From Bacteroidales bacterium (GTDB lineage Bacteria; Bacteroidota; Bacteroidia; Bacteroidales; UBA932): 47,021 bases of DNA. The DNA lies in the NCBI GenBank assembly GCA_017617475.1, contig JAFZWC010000013.1:1-47021 (forward strand). Reading direction: 5' to 3'. A model generated the notes under the pieces. It did no database searches, was not told the DNA's origin, and was given only the letters and a program-made list of their open reading frames with translations. Position numbers and translations under genes: made by a program. Position 1 is the stretch's first letter; every line of letters begins with the position of its first letter. Below, in pieces: positions 31,695-41,727 of this stretch.

Positions 31695-34655
31695 ATGAAA
31701 CGCTTCTTAACCTCTATCGCAGTTCTGCTCGCAGCCTGCGCTACCGTATTCGCCCAGGGCGGATACCAGGTTAAAGGTGTGGTAGTAGACGCCTTGGGTC
31801 CGGTAATCGGAGCCACGGTCATGGAGCAGGGGACGTCCAACGGAACGTCCACCGGCCTTGACGGCGACTACGTCCTCACTGTTTCCAGCCCTGACGCAGT
31901 GATCGAGATTTCCTGCATCGGCTATGCTAACCAAACCTTTGCGGCAAAAGACGTTCCCGCTACCATCACCCTGTCGGAGGACACCCATTTCCTGGATGAG
32001 GTTGTGGTTATCGGTTACGGTACCGTCAAGAAGAGCGACCTCACCGGTTCCGTTTCCACGGTGAAGGCCGACGAAATCAACAAGGGTGTCATCACCACCC
32101 CCGCCGACCTCCTGCGCGGCAAGAGCGCCGGTGTGGTGGTTACCTCGGGTTCCGGTATGCCGGGTTCCGGCGCTACCATCCGTATCCGTGGCGGCTCCTC
32201 CATCAACGCTTCCAACGACCCTCTCATCGTGATCGACGGTCTGCCCGTTTCCAATGACGGCATTTCCGGTATGAGCGATCCTCTGTCCTCCATCAACCCC
32301 GAAGACATCGAGAGCTTCACCGTCCTCAAGGATGCATCGGCCACCGCCATCTACGGTTCCCGTGCATCTAACGGTGTTATCGTGATCACCACCAAGAAGG
32401 GTTCCAAGACCGCTACCTCCGGCATGCCCAACATCGCCCTGGACTTCACGGCCTCCCTCAACACCATCGCCAAGTACAACGACCTGCTGGACGCCAATGG
32501 CATCCGTTCCCTCATTCAGACCTTCTACGGCCCCAATTCCGCCGCAGAGGCTGCTCTGGGTAACGCCAACACCGACTGGCAGAAGGAAATCTACCAGCTG
32601 GCCCCCACTTACGACGGCAACCTGAGCATCAACGGCAAGGCCGGTTTCCTGCCTTACCGCGTGTCTGGTGGCTTCATGTCCCAGACCGGTACCCTCAAGG
32701 GTTCCAAGATGAACCGCGGTACCGCTTCCGTGAACCTGTCGCCCACCTTCTTTGACAAGCACCTCACCGTGAACCTGAACGGTAAGGGCACCTACGCCAA
32801 GAACTGGTATGCCAACCAGGGCGCCATCGGTGCAGCCAACCACTACGATCCTACCAAGCCCGTGAAAGATCCCAAGGGTCTCAACGGTTACACCACCTGG
32901 TACGACGCCGCCGGCAACATCAACACCATGGCCACCCTCAACCCCGTGGCTTTGCTGGAATCCCGCTATGACGTGGCCGACGCCTACCGTTTCATCGGCA
33001 ACTCCCAGTTTGATTATAAGATCCACGGTTTCGAAGACCTTCGCCTGAACCTCAACCTGGGTATCGACTGGGCCAAGTCCAAGGGCGTTACGGAGAATGC
33101 CGCCGGTTCCGAGCAGTCCTACCACAGCACCACCGAGTCCGGTATGGGCAGCCACACGGATTACGACTACATCCGCCGCAACACCACCCTCGAGTTCTAC
33201 GGTGACTACAGCCACACCTTCGCCGAGAAGCACTTCGTTGACTTCATGGCCGGTTATTCCTGGCAGCACTTCTGGAACAACAGCCATAGCAAGACCTATC
33301 GTATCACGGACAAGCTCTCCATGAGCGATTCCGAGGGCAAGGGTGAACTCTATCTGGTCTCCTTCTTCGGCCGTGCCAATTACGACTTTGCCGGCAAGTA
33401 CCTCATCACCGCTACGCTCCGCGCCGACGGTACCTCCCGTTTCCAGAACAACAAATGGGGTATCTTCCCCTCCGTGGCTCTGGGCTGGAATGTGAAGAAA
33501 GAGTCCTTCCTCGAGAACTTCGACCCTATCTCCACCCTCAAGGTGCGTCTCTCCTGGGGTGAAACCGGTCAGCAGGAAGTGGGCGGTTACTACGATACCT
33601 TCGCCCAGTTCCTCACCATCAATACTCCGGGTTCCTACTACTTCGTGAACGGTGATACCTATTCCGCTCCCGTGGTGGCCCTGGGTTACAGCGCCAACCT
33701 GAAGTGGGAAACCACCACTACCTATAATATCGGTTTGGACTTCGGTTTCATCAAGGACCGCCTCACCGCTTCCCTGGATCTGTATAAGCGCGACACCCGC
33801 GACATCCTCAACTACATCCCGGTTCCCGGTCTGTCCAACCTGACCAACTACCTCAACACCAACATCGGTTCCATGACCAACATGGGTGTGGAAGTGGATT
33901 TGAACGCCATTCTGGTAGAGACCCGCGACATGAGCTGGACCGCCGGCCTCAACGCCGCTTACAACAAGAACAAAGTTACCAAGCTCACCGCTTCCGACGA
34001 GAACGCTGCCGGTATCGAGACCGGTGGTATCTCCGGCGGTACCGGTAACAACGTGCAGCTCATCCAGGTGGGCTATCCCATGAGGACCTTCTACCTCTAT
34101 GAGCAGGTTTACGACAAGGAAGGCAACCCCATCAACGGTGTTTATGTGGACCGCAACAACGACGGCCAGATTACCGCCGACGACAAGTACATGGGTCACC
34201 ACGCCGACGCCGACGTAACCTTCGGTTTCAACACCTCCTTCAACTACAAGAACTGGACGGCAGCCCTCAGCGGCCACGCCTCCATCGGCAACTGGGTCTA
34301 CAACAACGTAGCCTCCGACACTGAAATGCTGGCCGACCTCTGGACCAACCAGTTCGTCTCCAACCGTGTTGCTTCCGCTCCCAAGTCCATGTTCTCCCAG
34401 GCCCAGTACCTGTCCGACTACTATGTGCAGGACGGCAGCTTCCTCAAACTGGACAACTTCACCATCGGCTATACCTTCCCGAAACTCTTCAAGGCGGCCG
34501 ATCGTAACGCTTCCCTCAACATTTTCGGTACCGTGCAGAACATCTGCACCCTCACCAAGTACAAGGGTATCGATCCCGAAGTATACGGCGGTGTGGACGG
34601 AACTGTATACCCGCGTCCGAGAACGTTCGTGGTCGGTGTCAAGTTTAACTTCTAA
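31695..34655 (+). CDS. susC: SusC/RagA family TonB-linked outer membrane protein
   Basis: A 986-residue outer-membrane importer. After the signal peptide comes a carboxypeptidase-regulatory-like domain (about 24-105, VKGVVVDALGPVIGATVMEQGT), then the TonB box region and plug with the SusC signature DEVVVIGYGTVKKSDLTGSV, IRIRGGSSINASNDPLIVIDG and KDASATAIYGSRASNGVIVITTKKG. The barrel follows, ending in the terminal aromatic strand TFVVGVKFNF. It forms the glycan translocation complex with SusD encoded fourteen bases downstream. No N-terminal STN signalling domain is present. Confidence 0.97.
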   Translation: MKRFLTSIAVLLAACATVFAQGGYQVKGVVVDALGPVIGATVMEQGTSNGTSTGLDGDYVLTVSSPDAVIEISCIGYANQTFAAKDVPATITLSEDTHFLDEVVVIGYGTVKKSDLTGSVSTVKADEINKGVITTPADLLRGKSAGVVVTSGSGMPGSGATIRIRGGSSINASNDPLIVIDGLPVSNDGISGMSDPLSSINPEDIESFTVLKDASATAIYGSRASNGVIVITTKKGSKTATSGMPNIALDFTASLNTIAKYNDLLDANGIRSLIQTFYGPNSAAEAALGNANTDWQKEIYQLAPTYDGNLSINGKAGFLPYRVSGGFMSQTGTLKGSKMNRGTASVNLSPTFFDKHLTVNLNGKGTYAKNWYANQGAIGAANHYDPTKPVKDPKGLNGYTTWYDAAGNINTMATLNPVALLESRYDVADAYRFIGNSQFDYKIHGFEDLRLNLNLGIDWAKSKGVTENAAGSEQSYHSTTESGMGSHTDYDYIRRNTTLEFYGDYSHTFAEKHFVDFMAGYSWQHFWNNSHSKTYRITDKLSMSDSEGKGELYLVSFFGRANYDFAGKYLITATLRADGTSRFQNNKWGIFPSVALGWNVKKESFLENFDPISTLKVRLSWGETGQQEVGGYYDTFAQFLTINTPGSYYFVNGDTYSAPVVALGYSANLKWETTTTYNIGLDFGFIKDRLTASLDLYKRDTRDILNYIPVPGLSNLTNYLNTNIGSMTNMGVEVDLNAILVETRDMSWTAGLNAAYNKNKVTKLTASDENAAGIETGGISGGTGNNVQLIQVGYPMRTFYLYEQVYDKEGNPINGVYVDRNNDGQITADDKYMGHHADADVTFGFNTSFNYKNWTAALSGHASIGNWVYNNVASDTEMLADLWTNQFVSNRVASAPKSMFSQAQYLSDYYVQDGSFLKLDNFTIGYTFPKLFKAADRNASLNIFGTVQNICTLTKYKGIDPEVYGGVDGTVYPRPRTFVVGVKFNF

Positions 34656-34669
34656 TCCGGGTTACGAAT

Positions 34670-36229
34670 ATGAAAAAGATCAATACTATTCTGGGTACCC
34701 TCGCCGTCTGCGCAGCCATGACTTCCTGCATCGGCGACCTCAACGTTACCCCTATCGACCCGAATGCCAACACCGTGGACAAGGTGCTCACGGACAAGGC
34801 TTCTCTTGACAGCTACATTTCGGGTGTCTACCTGGGCTTCGCCACTTCCGGTTACTACGGCCCCAACGGAAGCGCTTCCATCTCCGGTCTGGACGGCGGT
34901 GCCTCCCAGTATGTCCGCGGTCTGTACCACCTGCAGGAACTCACCACCGATGAGAGTGTCTGCGGCTGGAACGACCAGACTATCAAGAACTTCCACTACG
35001 GCAACTGGACCACGGATGATACCTTCATCTATGCGTTCTATTCCCGCATCCTGATGCAGGTCTCCGCCGCCAACGAGTTCATCCGTGAGGTGAATAAGCT
35101 GGATTTCGATCCCGCCCTGCAGGCCCGTTACATCGACGAGGCCCGTATGATCCGCGCCATCGCCTACTTCCACGCCATCGACTGCTTCGGCAATGTTCCC
35201 TTTGCCACGGAAGAAGACATCGTGGGTGTGAACCCTCCTCAGATCAAGAGGGCCGACCTGTATGCCTGGCTGGAGGAAGAGCTCAACAACATCATCAACG
35301 GCAACCACCTCCTGACCCGCGCCAACGCTGACGCCGGCCACATTACCATGGGCGCCGCCAAGTTCCTGCTGGCCAAGCTCTACCTGAACGCCGAGGTTTA
35401 CACCGGCAACAAGGCCTACGACAAGTGCGCCACCGTTCTCAAGAGCCTGATGAACGACGGCTACAGCCTGCACACCACCTCTGCCGGCAACTATCCTGCC
35501 TACCAGGAACTCTTCCTGGCCGACAACGACAAGTGCACCGACGAGATCATCTACGCCGTGCAGCAGGATGGCCAGTACACCCAGAGCTACGGTTGCACCA
35601 ACTACCTCATCTTCGCCTCCACCGGCGGCGAAATGGATCCCGACGAGATGGGTATCTCCTCTGGTTGGGGCGGTCTGCGCATGACGCCCGAGTTCTACAA
35701 CAAGTTTGACGACAAGGACGCCCGCAAACTCTTCTACACCGCTACCCAGCAGGCCGATATCGACGACATCGGCGAGTTCTCCCACGGCTACGCTTTCATG
35801 AAGTTCCGCAACCGTACCAGCGATGGCGGTTATGGCAAGGAGCTTGGCTTCGTAGACACCGACTTCCCCATGATGCGTTATGCTGACGTTCTCCTGATGG
35901 CCGCCGAGTGCGAGGCCCGTGGCGTTTCCGGAATTGACGGTCTGGCTGCCTTCAATCAGGTTCGTGCCCGTGCCGGCATGCCTGCCGCCAACGGACTCTC
36001 CCTGGACGACATCCTGGACGAGCGTGCCCGCGAACTCTATCAGGAGTGCTGGCGCCGCAGCGACCTCATCCGCTTCGGCAAGTTCACTTCCGGTTACAAC
36101 TGGCAGTGGAAGGGCGAAGTCAAGGATGGCCGTGACATTGACGCTTACCGCGTCCTGTTCCCCATCCCGGACAGCGACCGTCTGGCCAACTCCAATCTTG
36201 AACAGAACCCCGGCTATTCTGGCAAATAA
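34670..36229 (+). CDS. susD: SusD/RagB family glycan-binding lipoprotein
   Basis: A 519-residue surface lipoprotein that caps SusC and binds the glycan. The signal ends MTSC (Cys18), followed by NVTPIDPNANTVDKVL. TPR-like helices include ARMIRAIAYFHAIDCFGNVPFATEE, and the C-terminal pattern is RYADVLLMAAECEARG...ELYQECWRRSDLIRFGKFT. All are usual for SusD. It lies between susC and the susE/F-like gene. Confidence 0.96.
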   Translation: MKKINTILGTLAVCAAMTSCIGDLNVTPIDPNANTVDKVLTDKASLDSYISGVYLGFATSGYYGPNGSASISGLDGGASQYVRGLYHLQELTTDESVCGWNDQTIKNFHYGNWTTDDTFIYAFYSRILMQVSAANEFIREVNKLDFDPALQARYIDEARMIRAIAYFHAIDCFGNVPFATEEDIVGVNPPQIKRADLYAWLEEELNNIINGNHLLTRANADAGHITMGAAKFLLAKLYLNAEVYTGNKAYDKCATVLKSLMNDGYSLHTTSAGNYPAYQELFLADNDKCTDEIIYAVQQDGQYTQSYGCTNYLIFASTGGEMDPDEMGISSGWGGLRMTPEFYNKFDDKDARKLFYTATQQADIDDIGEFSHGYAFMKFRNRTSDGGYGKELGFVDTDFPMMRYADVLLMAAECEARGVSGIDGLAAFNQVRARAGMPAANGLSLDDILDERARELYQECWRRSDLIRFGKFTSGYNWQWKGEVKDGRDIDAYRVLFPIPDSDRLANSNLEQNPGYSGK

Positions 36230-36241
36230 TAGATGTACAGT

Positions 36242-38980
36242 ATGAAAAAGATATTCTCTATACTTTCTGCAGGCCTGGTGGCCCTTGCCGCCGTCTCCTG
36301 CATTCAGGAGAAGATGACGGTCTTCGACCCCGCCCAGGCGACCGCCCCCGTCCTCGCTTCCTACGAAGTGACCGACGCCGGCATCTCCGCCACTTACAAT
36401 CCCGGGTCCTTTAACCAGAACTTCAACACCAATATGCCGGTGAACCATTCGCTGGTAATTACCTCCGTGAACGGTGCAAGCGCCAACAAGATGGTTTCGG
36501 CCACCTTCAAGGACGGCTCCGTTTCCGCCTCCGTGGCCAACATCAGCAAGGCCCTCATGGCCCTGGGCTGCGCAGAGGAATCCTATGCCTCTTTTGAAAT
36601 GATTATCCGCGCTTCCATGCAGGACGTGTCCAAGGACAACGGCCTCAACGGTCACGTAGATTCCGAGGGCAAGATTTCCGTTTCCGATTTCTTCGTGAAG
36701 GTTCCTGAAGTCAAGGGCAATCCCTGGAAGGAATACACCGAGACCAGCCCTTGGGGCCTGATCGGTTCCATCGCCAGCACCGGCAACAGCTGGAATGCCG
36801 ATGGTCCCATGTTCAGCACCACCGACGGCAAGAAGCACGTGGCCCGCAACGTGAAGTTCGGCACCGACGACCAGTTCAAGGTGCGTAAGGATGCCGACTG
36901 GGGTACCAACTTCGGCGCCCCCGGCGACACCGAGCCGTTCGTGCTCACGGTGGGCGAGTCCATCGAGGCTACCCCCGGCGGTAAGAACCTGGGTGTTCCC
37001 GCCGAAGGCTTCTACGACCTCCTCCTGGATGAAGATGCCGGTACCCTTACCCTCTACGAGGCCTACCAGACTTATCCCGGCTTTGAAGAGGTAAGTACCT
37101 GGAGCGTAATTGGTGCCATCGCCAGCTTCGTAATGAGCTGGAACAAGGATATCCAGATGATGACCGACGGCGAATGGCATGTGGCCGAAGGTGTGGTCCT
37201 GACCAAGGACGACCAGTTCAAGTTCCGCAAGGATCTGGATTGGGGTACCAACATCGGCGCTTCCGGTGACACCGAGCCGTTCGTGGTTTCCCTGGACGAA
37301 GAGTACAGCGGCGCCAATGGCGGTAAGAACCTCGCCGTTCCTGCCGACGGTACCTACGACCTCCTCTGCAACCCGGAGACCAATGCCTTCAAGATTGTGG
37401 AATCCCTGGGCGGCAAGAGCCCGCTCGTGGGCGGTGGTGACGAACCCGAACCTACTCCCACCTATCAGGGTTGGGGCATTATCGGCGCCTTCAACGACTG
37501 GGGCGGCGATGCGGCCATGACCGAGAAGGACGGCGTATGGACCGGTTACTTCACCAACAAGGACGGCGAAGACGGCTCTCACGGCCAGTTCAAGTTCCGT
37601 AAGGACGCCGCCTGGACCGAGAACCTGGGTGCTGCCGGCGACGTGGAGCCCTTCGAGGTAACTCTGGGCACCGCTGTGGAGGCTGCAGCCAATGGCAAGA
37701 ACCTGAGCGTTCCCGCCGGCTTCTACAAGGCCGAACTGAACCTGACGGACGAAGCTGCTCCCACCATCACCATCACGGAAGGCAACGTCTGGTCCCTGAT
37801 TGGCGACTTCAACGGCTGGGGCGGCGACGTGGACATGGTCCTCACCGACGGCAAGTGGGTGAGCCCTGCCACCAAGCTCAATGCCAAGGGCTTCAAGATC
37901 CGTCACAACCACGACTGGGCCGAAAGCTACGGCGGTGCGTTTGTGAAACTGGGTGAGGCCTTTGACGCCACCAACACCGGTGACAACAACATCATGCTGG
38001 AAGAAGAAGGCGAGTACGTAGTCACCTTCGATCTGGAGAACCTCAAGATCACGGTGGATCCTGCCCTTCCTTCCGACACCTGGTCCGTGATTGGCTCAGT
38101 GAGCGGAACCACCTGGAACAAGGACTTCTACATGACCAATGACGAAGGCGTTTGGGTGAGTGAGGAACTCGAATTCACGGAATCTTCCGAATTCAAGCTC
38201 CGCTTCAACAACAGCTGGGCCGATGCCGACTGCATCGGCGGTGAAGAGGATGGCATCAAGCTCGCAGCCGGCGTTCCCGTCGTTCCCGTGCATCCCGGTA
38301 AGAACCTGAAGGTGGAGACCCCTGGTAAGTACCACGTGGTTTACGATACCAACAAGGGCATCGTTTACCTGCAGGGTTGGGCCCTCATCGGTTCCATCGC
38401 TGGAACCACCTGGAGCAAGGACTTCTTCATGACGGTGGGCGAAGACGGCCGCTGGTGGAGCGACGCTGTGAAGATCAGCGGTGAATTCAAGCTCCGCAAC
38501 AATTCTTCCTGGGCCGATCCCGACACCCGCGGTTATGGTGAGGATGGCTTCAAGTTCACCCCGCTGGAGGCCTTCACCGTGGCTTCTCCCGGTAAGAACA
38601 TCAACGTTCCCGAGGAAGGCATCTTCGTGGTGGCGTACGACGCCGAGAAGGAAGAAGTGACCATCTACCGTGCCGAGTGGGCACTCATCGGCGGCATCGC
38701 CGGAACCACCTGGAGCAAGGACTTCAACCTGATTGAACTGGAAGCCGGTGTTTACTCCATCGCCTCCATCAAGCTGGAAGGTGAGTTCAAGATCCGCCGC
38801 AATGCTTCCTGGGACGACGCCGACACCCGTGGCTATGCCGAAGAAGGCTTTGCCTTCACTTCCGGCACCAAGTTCACGGTGACGGGCCCTGGTAAGAACA
38901 TCAAGACTCCCGAGGCCGGGAACTATAAGGTTGCTTATACTCCTGCTGCCGAAGAGGTTCTGATTACCGCTGTCGAGTAA
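36242..38980 (+). CDS. SusE/SusF-like lipoprotein with seven binding modules
   Basis: A 912-residue surface lipoprotein (start at 36242, MKKIFSILSAG; lipobox with VSC). An N-terminal SusE-type domain (about 20-165) is followed by seven tandem modules, each opening with W-x-hydrophobic-IG: Trp171, 287, 411, 517, 614, 713 and 813. Each contains a KFRKD or FKLRNN strand and a GKN(L/I).VP turn. B. thetaiotaomicron SusE and SusF have two and three such modules. Modules 5-7 are most alike, and 1-2 resemble each other, which suggests stepwise duplication. The role is probably capture of alpha-glucan at the surface; each module's ligand is inferred. Confidence 0.92.
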   Translation: MKKIFSILSAGLVALAAVSCIQEKMTVFDPAQATAPVLASYEVTDAGISATYNPGSFNQNFNTNMPVNHSLVITSVNGASANKMVSATFKDGSVSASVANISKALMALGCAEESYASFEMIIRASMQDVSKDNGLNGHVDSEGKISVSDFFVKVPEVKGNPWKEYTETSPWGLIGSIASTGNSWNADGPMFSTTDGKKHVARNVKFGTDDQFKVRKDADWGTNFGAPGDTEPFVLTVGESIEATPGGKNLGVPAEGFYDLLLDEDAGTLTLYEAYQTYPGFEEVSTWSVIGAIASFVMSWNKDIQMMTDGEWHVAEGVVLTKDDQFKFRKDLDWGTNIGASGDTEPFVVSLDEEYSGANGGKNLAVPADGTYDLLCNPETNAFKIVESLGGKSPLVGGGDEPEPTPTYQGWGIIGAFNDWGGDAAMTEKDGVWTGYFTNKDGEDGSHGQFKFRKDAAWTENLGAAGDVEPFEVTLGTAVEAAANGKNLSVPAGFYKAELNLTDEAAPTITITEGNVWSLIGDFNGWGGDVDMVLTDGKWVSPATKLNAKGFKIRHNHDWAESYGGAFVKLGEAFDATNTGDNNIMLEEEGEYVVTFDLENLKITVDPALPSDTWSVIGSVSGTTWNKDFYMTNDEGVWVSEELEFTESSEFKLRFNNSWADADCIGGEEDGIKLAAGVPVVPVHPGKNLKVETPGKYHVVYDTNKGIVYLQGWALIGSIAGTTWSKDFFMTVGEDGRWWSDAVKISGEFKLRNNSSWADPDTRGYGEDGFKFTPLEAFTVASPGKNINVPEEGIFVVAYDAEKEEVTIYRAEWALIGGIAGTTWSKDFNLIELEAGVYSIASIKLEGEFKIRRNASWDDADTRGYAEEGFAFTSGTKFTVTGPGKNIKTPEAGNYKVAYTPAAEEVLITAVE

Positions 38981-38986
38981 TTTTTT

Positions 38987-39018
38987 CAGGCGGGCGCCCC
39001 TGACCGGACGCCCGTCTG
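38987..39018 (+). terminator. Terminator after the SusE/F-like gene
   Basis: CAGGCGGGCG (38987-38996) pairs with CGCCCGTCTG (39009-39018), followed by CCAATTTTTATTT. It may uncouple the downstream amylase genes from susCDE. Confidence 0.6.
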
Positions 39019-39029
39019 CCAATTTTTAT

Positions 39030-39124
39030 TTGTTGTTTCTTATTATCGGTTAAAACATTTTTTTGTTTTCACCGATAATATCCGGGATTATTCCCTATTA
39101 TTACAGGAGAAACAACAATAGGGA
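39030..39124. repeat. Nested inverted repeats in an AT-rich block
   Basis: Three inverted pairs are seen: TTGTTGTTTCT (39030-39040) with AGAAACAACAA (39108-39118), perfect; a 15-base arm 39042-39056 with 39065-39079 (ATTATCGGT... / ...ACCGATAAT, one mismatch, 8-base loop); and TCCCTATT (39092-39099) with AATAGGGA (39117-39124). The block is markedly more AT-rich than its neighbours. Confidence 0.75.
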
Positions 39125-39140
39125 TGACACGAGCGAGTGA

Positions 39141-39290
39141 CTTGAGGTTTTTGATCCCGTTCGTCCCGACTATAGCTACCGGTATTATAGAACAGAAATA
39201 GCCGGAGAGGATTCCTACATTGTTATTAGGGAAAACTGGATAACAGGAGTTGTGGATTTTTACTCCATAGTAGATAAAATAAAAGAATGA
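39141..39290 (+). pseudogene. Possible gene remnant (49 codons, no start)
   Basis: An open frame without a start codon reads LEVFDPVRPDYSYRYYRTE, then DSYIVIRENWITGVVDFYSI and VDKIKE before TGA. The composition (Tyr, Ile, Val and charged residues in protein-like order) looks like the C-terminus of a real protein, and the same frame upstream is broken by a TGA at 39138. No family is recognised. Chance cannot be excluded at this length. Confidence 0.35.
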
Positions 39291-39390
39291 GCAAGTCCTC
39301 GCCGAAGGAAACAGTCCAACACAGAATCTTGATCATTCTTCATTATCTTCTGCAAAAGTAGTATTTTTATTTGAGATAACAATAGCTGTT

Positions 39391-41697
39391 ATGAGAAAAA
39401 CAATTTGCCTTCTGTCGGCCTTGTTGCTGCTGGTGGCCTGCGGCGAAAAAGGAAAAGAACAACCGGAAACCAAGACACTCAACCTAACGGTGAGTCCCAG
39501 CTCCCTTTCCTATTCAGCTGTAGATGAGTCACATAAACTCATCAATGTGAGTACCACCGGTTCCTGGACGGCCACGCCGGCAGGTAACTGGATTCATCTG
39601 GACAAGAATTCCGGCAACGGCAGCAGTTCCGTTACCGTGACGGTGGATGAAAATGACACGGACATGGGCCGCAGCGCCAATATCCTTTTCATTTCCAGCC
39701 TCTCCGGCCAGGAGAAGCAGGCGTCCGTGCAGGTGAGCCAGAATGGTAATGGAAAGAAACCCGTTACGCCTAACCCCGCCAAATTTGACGGAAACAAGCG
39801 GGCTTCTACTACGTACCAGTTGCTCGTCTATAGTTTTGCAGATGGGGACGGGAAAGACGGTATAGGCGACTTTAAGGGTATCAAGGAAAACTTGGATTAC
39901 TTGGACGGCTTGGGCGTAACAGCCCTCTGGCTTTCTCCGGCGCATCCGACCAATTCCTACCACGGATACGATGTCAATGACTACAATGCCTTGAACCCTC
40001 TCTTTGGCACTGAGGCCGATTTCAAGGAACTCATTGACGCGGCCCATGAGAAAGGTATCAAGATATACATGGACTACGTCCTGAACCATAGCGGTACAGG
40101 CACAGAGTGGTTCAAAAGTGTAAAGGCCGATCCCAAGAACAGTCCCTACCGGGATTACTATGTGCTGTCAAACGGAGACTATCCTACCGAGGCCGTTGGT
40201 GGTATGGGCGGTTGGGTTTCTCTGGGCGATGGCAATATCGGCTATAAGGGCCGCCTGCACTTCAAGGTAACCATGAGCAACGGAAAGCCTTCTACAGTGA
40301 CTGTTAACAAGTCTACGGCTGCGGTAACAGGTGATGTCTCTGGCGCCAAAGTTTGGATTTATGCTGAGAATCCAGGCAAATGTATCCCCATGAAAGAGGT
40401 GGATGGCGCCTATGAGGTGGTGGCTGATATCGATACCCCTTGGGGCTTCTTAGTTCGTACTTCTACCTCCAGTTGGGACAACGGCACCAAATATGGCGGC
40501 AAAACCAATAAGAATGTGATTACTTTCGGTCAGCCCCTAGCCTTGGATAGCTCGACAGCGGCTGATATTGTCTTTGGCGAAACCACCTCATACTATGCCA
40601 GTTTCGATGGAAGCATGCCGGACCTCAACTATGGTAAGCCTGATGAATGCGAAAACTCTCGAGCCTTTAAATCAACGGTAGAATCGGCCATCAAATGGGT
40701 GAATTTGGGTGTGGACGGATTCCGTCTGGATGCCGTTGTCTGGGTATATGCTGCCTCGGCAACCGCGAACATTAAGTTTCTGAGTAAATGGTATGATGCT
40801 GTGAATGAGGCATATAAGGCAGCGGGGCACTCTGATGATATCTTTATGGTAGGCGAAGCCTGGAATGGCGGTCATGCTGAGGAACAGAAGTATTACGGTG
40901 GCTTACCTTCCAACTTTGAGTTTGATTTCTGGCGCCACGCACTTCAGCCTGCGGTAAATAATGCCCAGGGGGCAGCGTATGCTTCTAAGGTGATCGGGTA
41001 TATCACAGATCATGAAAAAAGCAGAAAGGATGCCTCTACGGCTATTACCTCTTTCTTTATGACCAATCACGACAAGTCTAGTATTAAATCAATACAAAAC
41101 CCTTACAATGATAAGGAATGGTTGTCTTTCTACCGGGCTGCGGATGATTTGAATAAGGACATTGTCAAGGAAAGGCAGGCTTGCGCCATGTTGCTGACTA
41201 CACCTGGGAAACCGTTTATTTATCAAGGCGAAGAACTAGGATATTGGAGAGGTTTGGATGATAAGAATCATTTGGACGATGAGTATATCCGTGCTCCTAT
41301 TGTGTGGGATGCTGCAGGCAGCAAGGTGGCCAAGAAAGGCGTAAATAATAAGGTAGACAACGATATGCTCAAGGGAAGCATTTCTGTTGAGACCCAATCG
41401 ACCGATGAAAACAGTCTTCTGAATACCTATAAGACCTGGGGACAGCTCCGTAACACCTATCCTGCATTGGCCGAAGGCGAAATGAGCACGACCAGCATCT
41501 CTGACAATAGTATCGCCTCGTGGTATATGACCGCCGGCTCCCAGAAACTGCTTGTCATTCACAATGTGGGCAACAATGAGAGGACTCTTAAGTTGAGTGA
41601 CAACATTTCTAACCCCATAGCCCTGCTGGGCACGGCGTTCATCACCGATGAAGGGCTGGTCCTGTCGGCCCATTCATCCGTGATCTTCGAACTTTGA
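39391..41697 (+). CDS. susG: SusG-like GH13 alpha-amylase lipoprotein
   Basis: A 768-residue surface amylase. The lipobox is VAC (Cys17). Residues about 33-118 form a BACON-type domain ending VQVSQNGNG, and the GH13 barrel starts near 140 (YQLLVYSFADGDGKDGIGDFKGI). A ~120-residue insertion after GGWVSLGDG (about 280-395) sits where SusG carries its CBM58 domain. Catalytic residues are Asp447 (GFRLDA), Glu489 (VGEAW) and Asp561 (TNHD). Family knowledge predicts cutting of starch-like alpha-1,4-glucan at the cell surface. Base composition is more AT-rich than susCDE, so this gene may have a different history. Confidence 0.93.
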   Translation: MRKTICLLSALLLLVACGEKGKEQPETKTLNLTVSPSSLSYSAVDESHKLINVSTTGSWTATPAGNWIHLDKNSGNGSSSVTVTVDENDTDMGRSANILFISSLSGQEKQASVQVSQNGNGKKPVTPNPAKFDGNKRASTTYQLLVYSFADGDGKDGIGDFKGIKENLDYLDGLGVTALWLSPAHPTNSYHGYDVNDYNALNPLFGTEADFKELIDAAHEKGIKIYMDYVLNHSGTGTEWFKSVKADPKNSPYRDYYVLSNGDYPTEAVGGMGGWVSLGDGNIGYKGRLHFKVTMSNGKPSTVTVNKSTAAVTGDVSGAKVWIYAENPGKCIPMKEVDGAYEVVADIDTPWGFLVRTSTSSWDNGTKYGGKTNKNVITFGQPLALDSSTAADIVFGETTSYYASFDGSMPDLNYGKPDECENSRAFKSTVESAIKWVNLGVDGFRLDAVVWVYAASATANIKFLSKWYDAVNEAYKAAGHSDDIFMVGEAWNGGHAEEQKYYGGLPSNFEFDFWRHALQPAVNNAQGAAYASKVIGYITDHEKSRKDASTAITSFFMTNHDKSSIKSIQNPYNDKEWLSFYRAADDLNKDIVKERQACAMLLTTPGKPFIYQGEELGYWRGLDDKNHLDDEYIRAPIVWDAAGSKVAKKGVNNKVDNDMLKGSISVETQSTDENSLLNTYKTWGQLRNTYPALAEGEMSTTSISDNSIASWYMTAGSQKLLVIHNVGNNERTLKLSDNISNPIALLGTAFITDEGLVLSAHSSVIFEL

Positions 41698-41727
41698 TTT
41701 TGAATAAATAATCAGTAACTTGCAGCC

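Noticed and set aside
31707..34277. 856-codon open frame antisense to susC
   Set aside because: susC on the other strand has full family homology and this translation is rich in Gly, Val and His without any domain. It is a codon-bias shadow in GC-rich DNA.
34652..37912. 1086-codon open frame antisense to susD and the SusE/F-like gene
   Set aside because: It crosses two clear sense genes, has no recognisable domain and reflects third-position GC bias.
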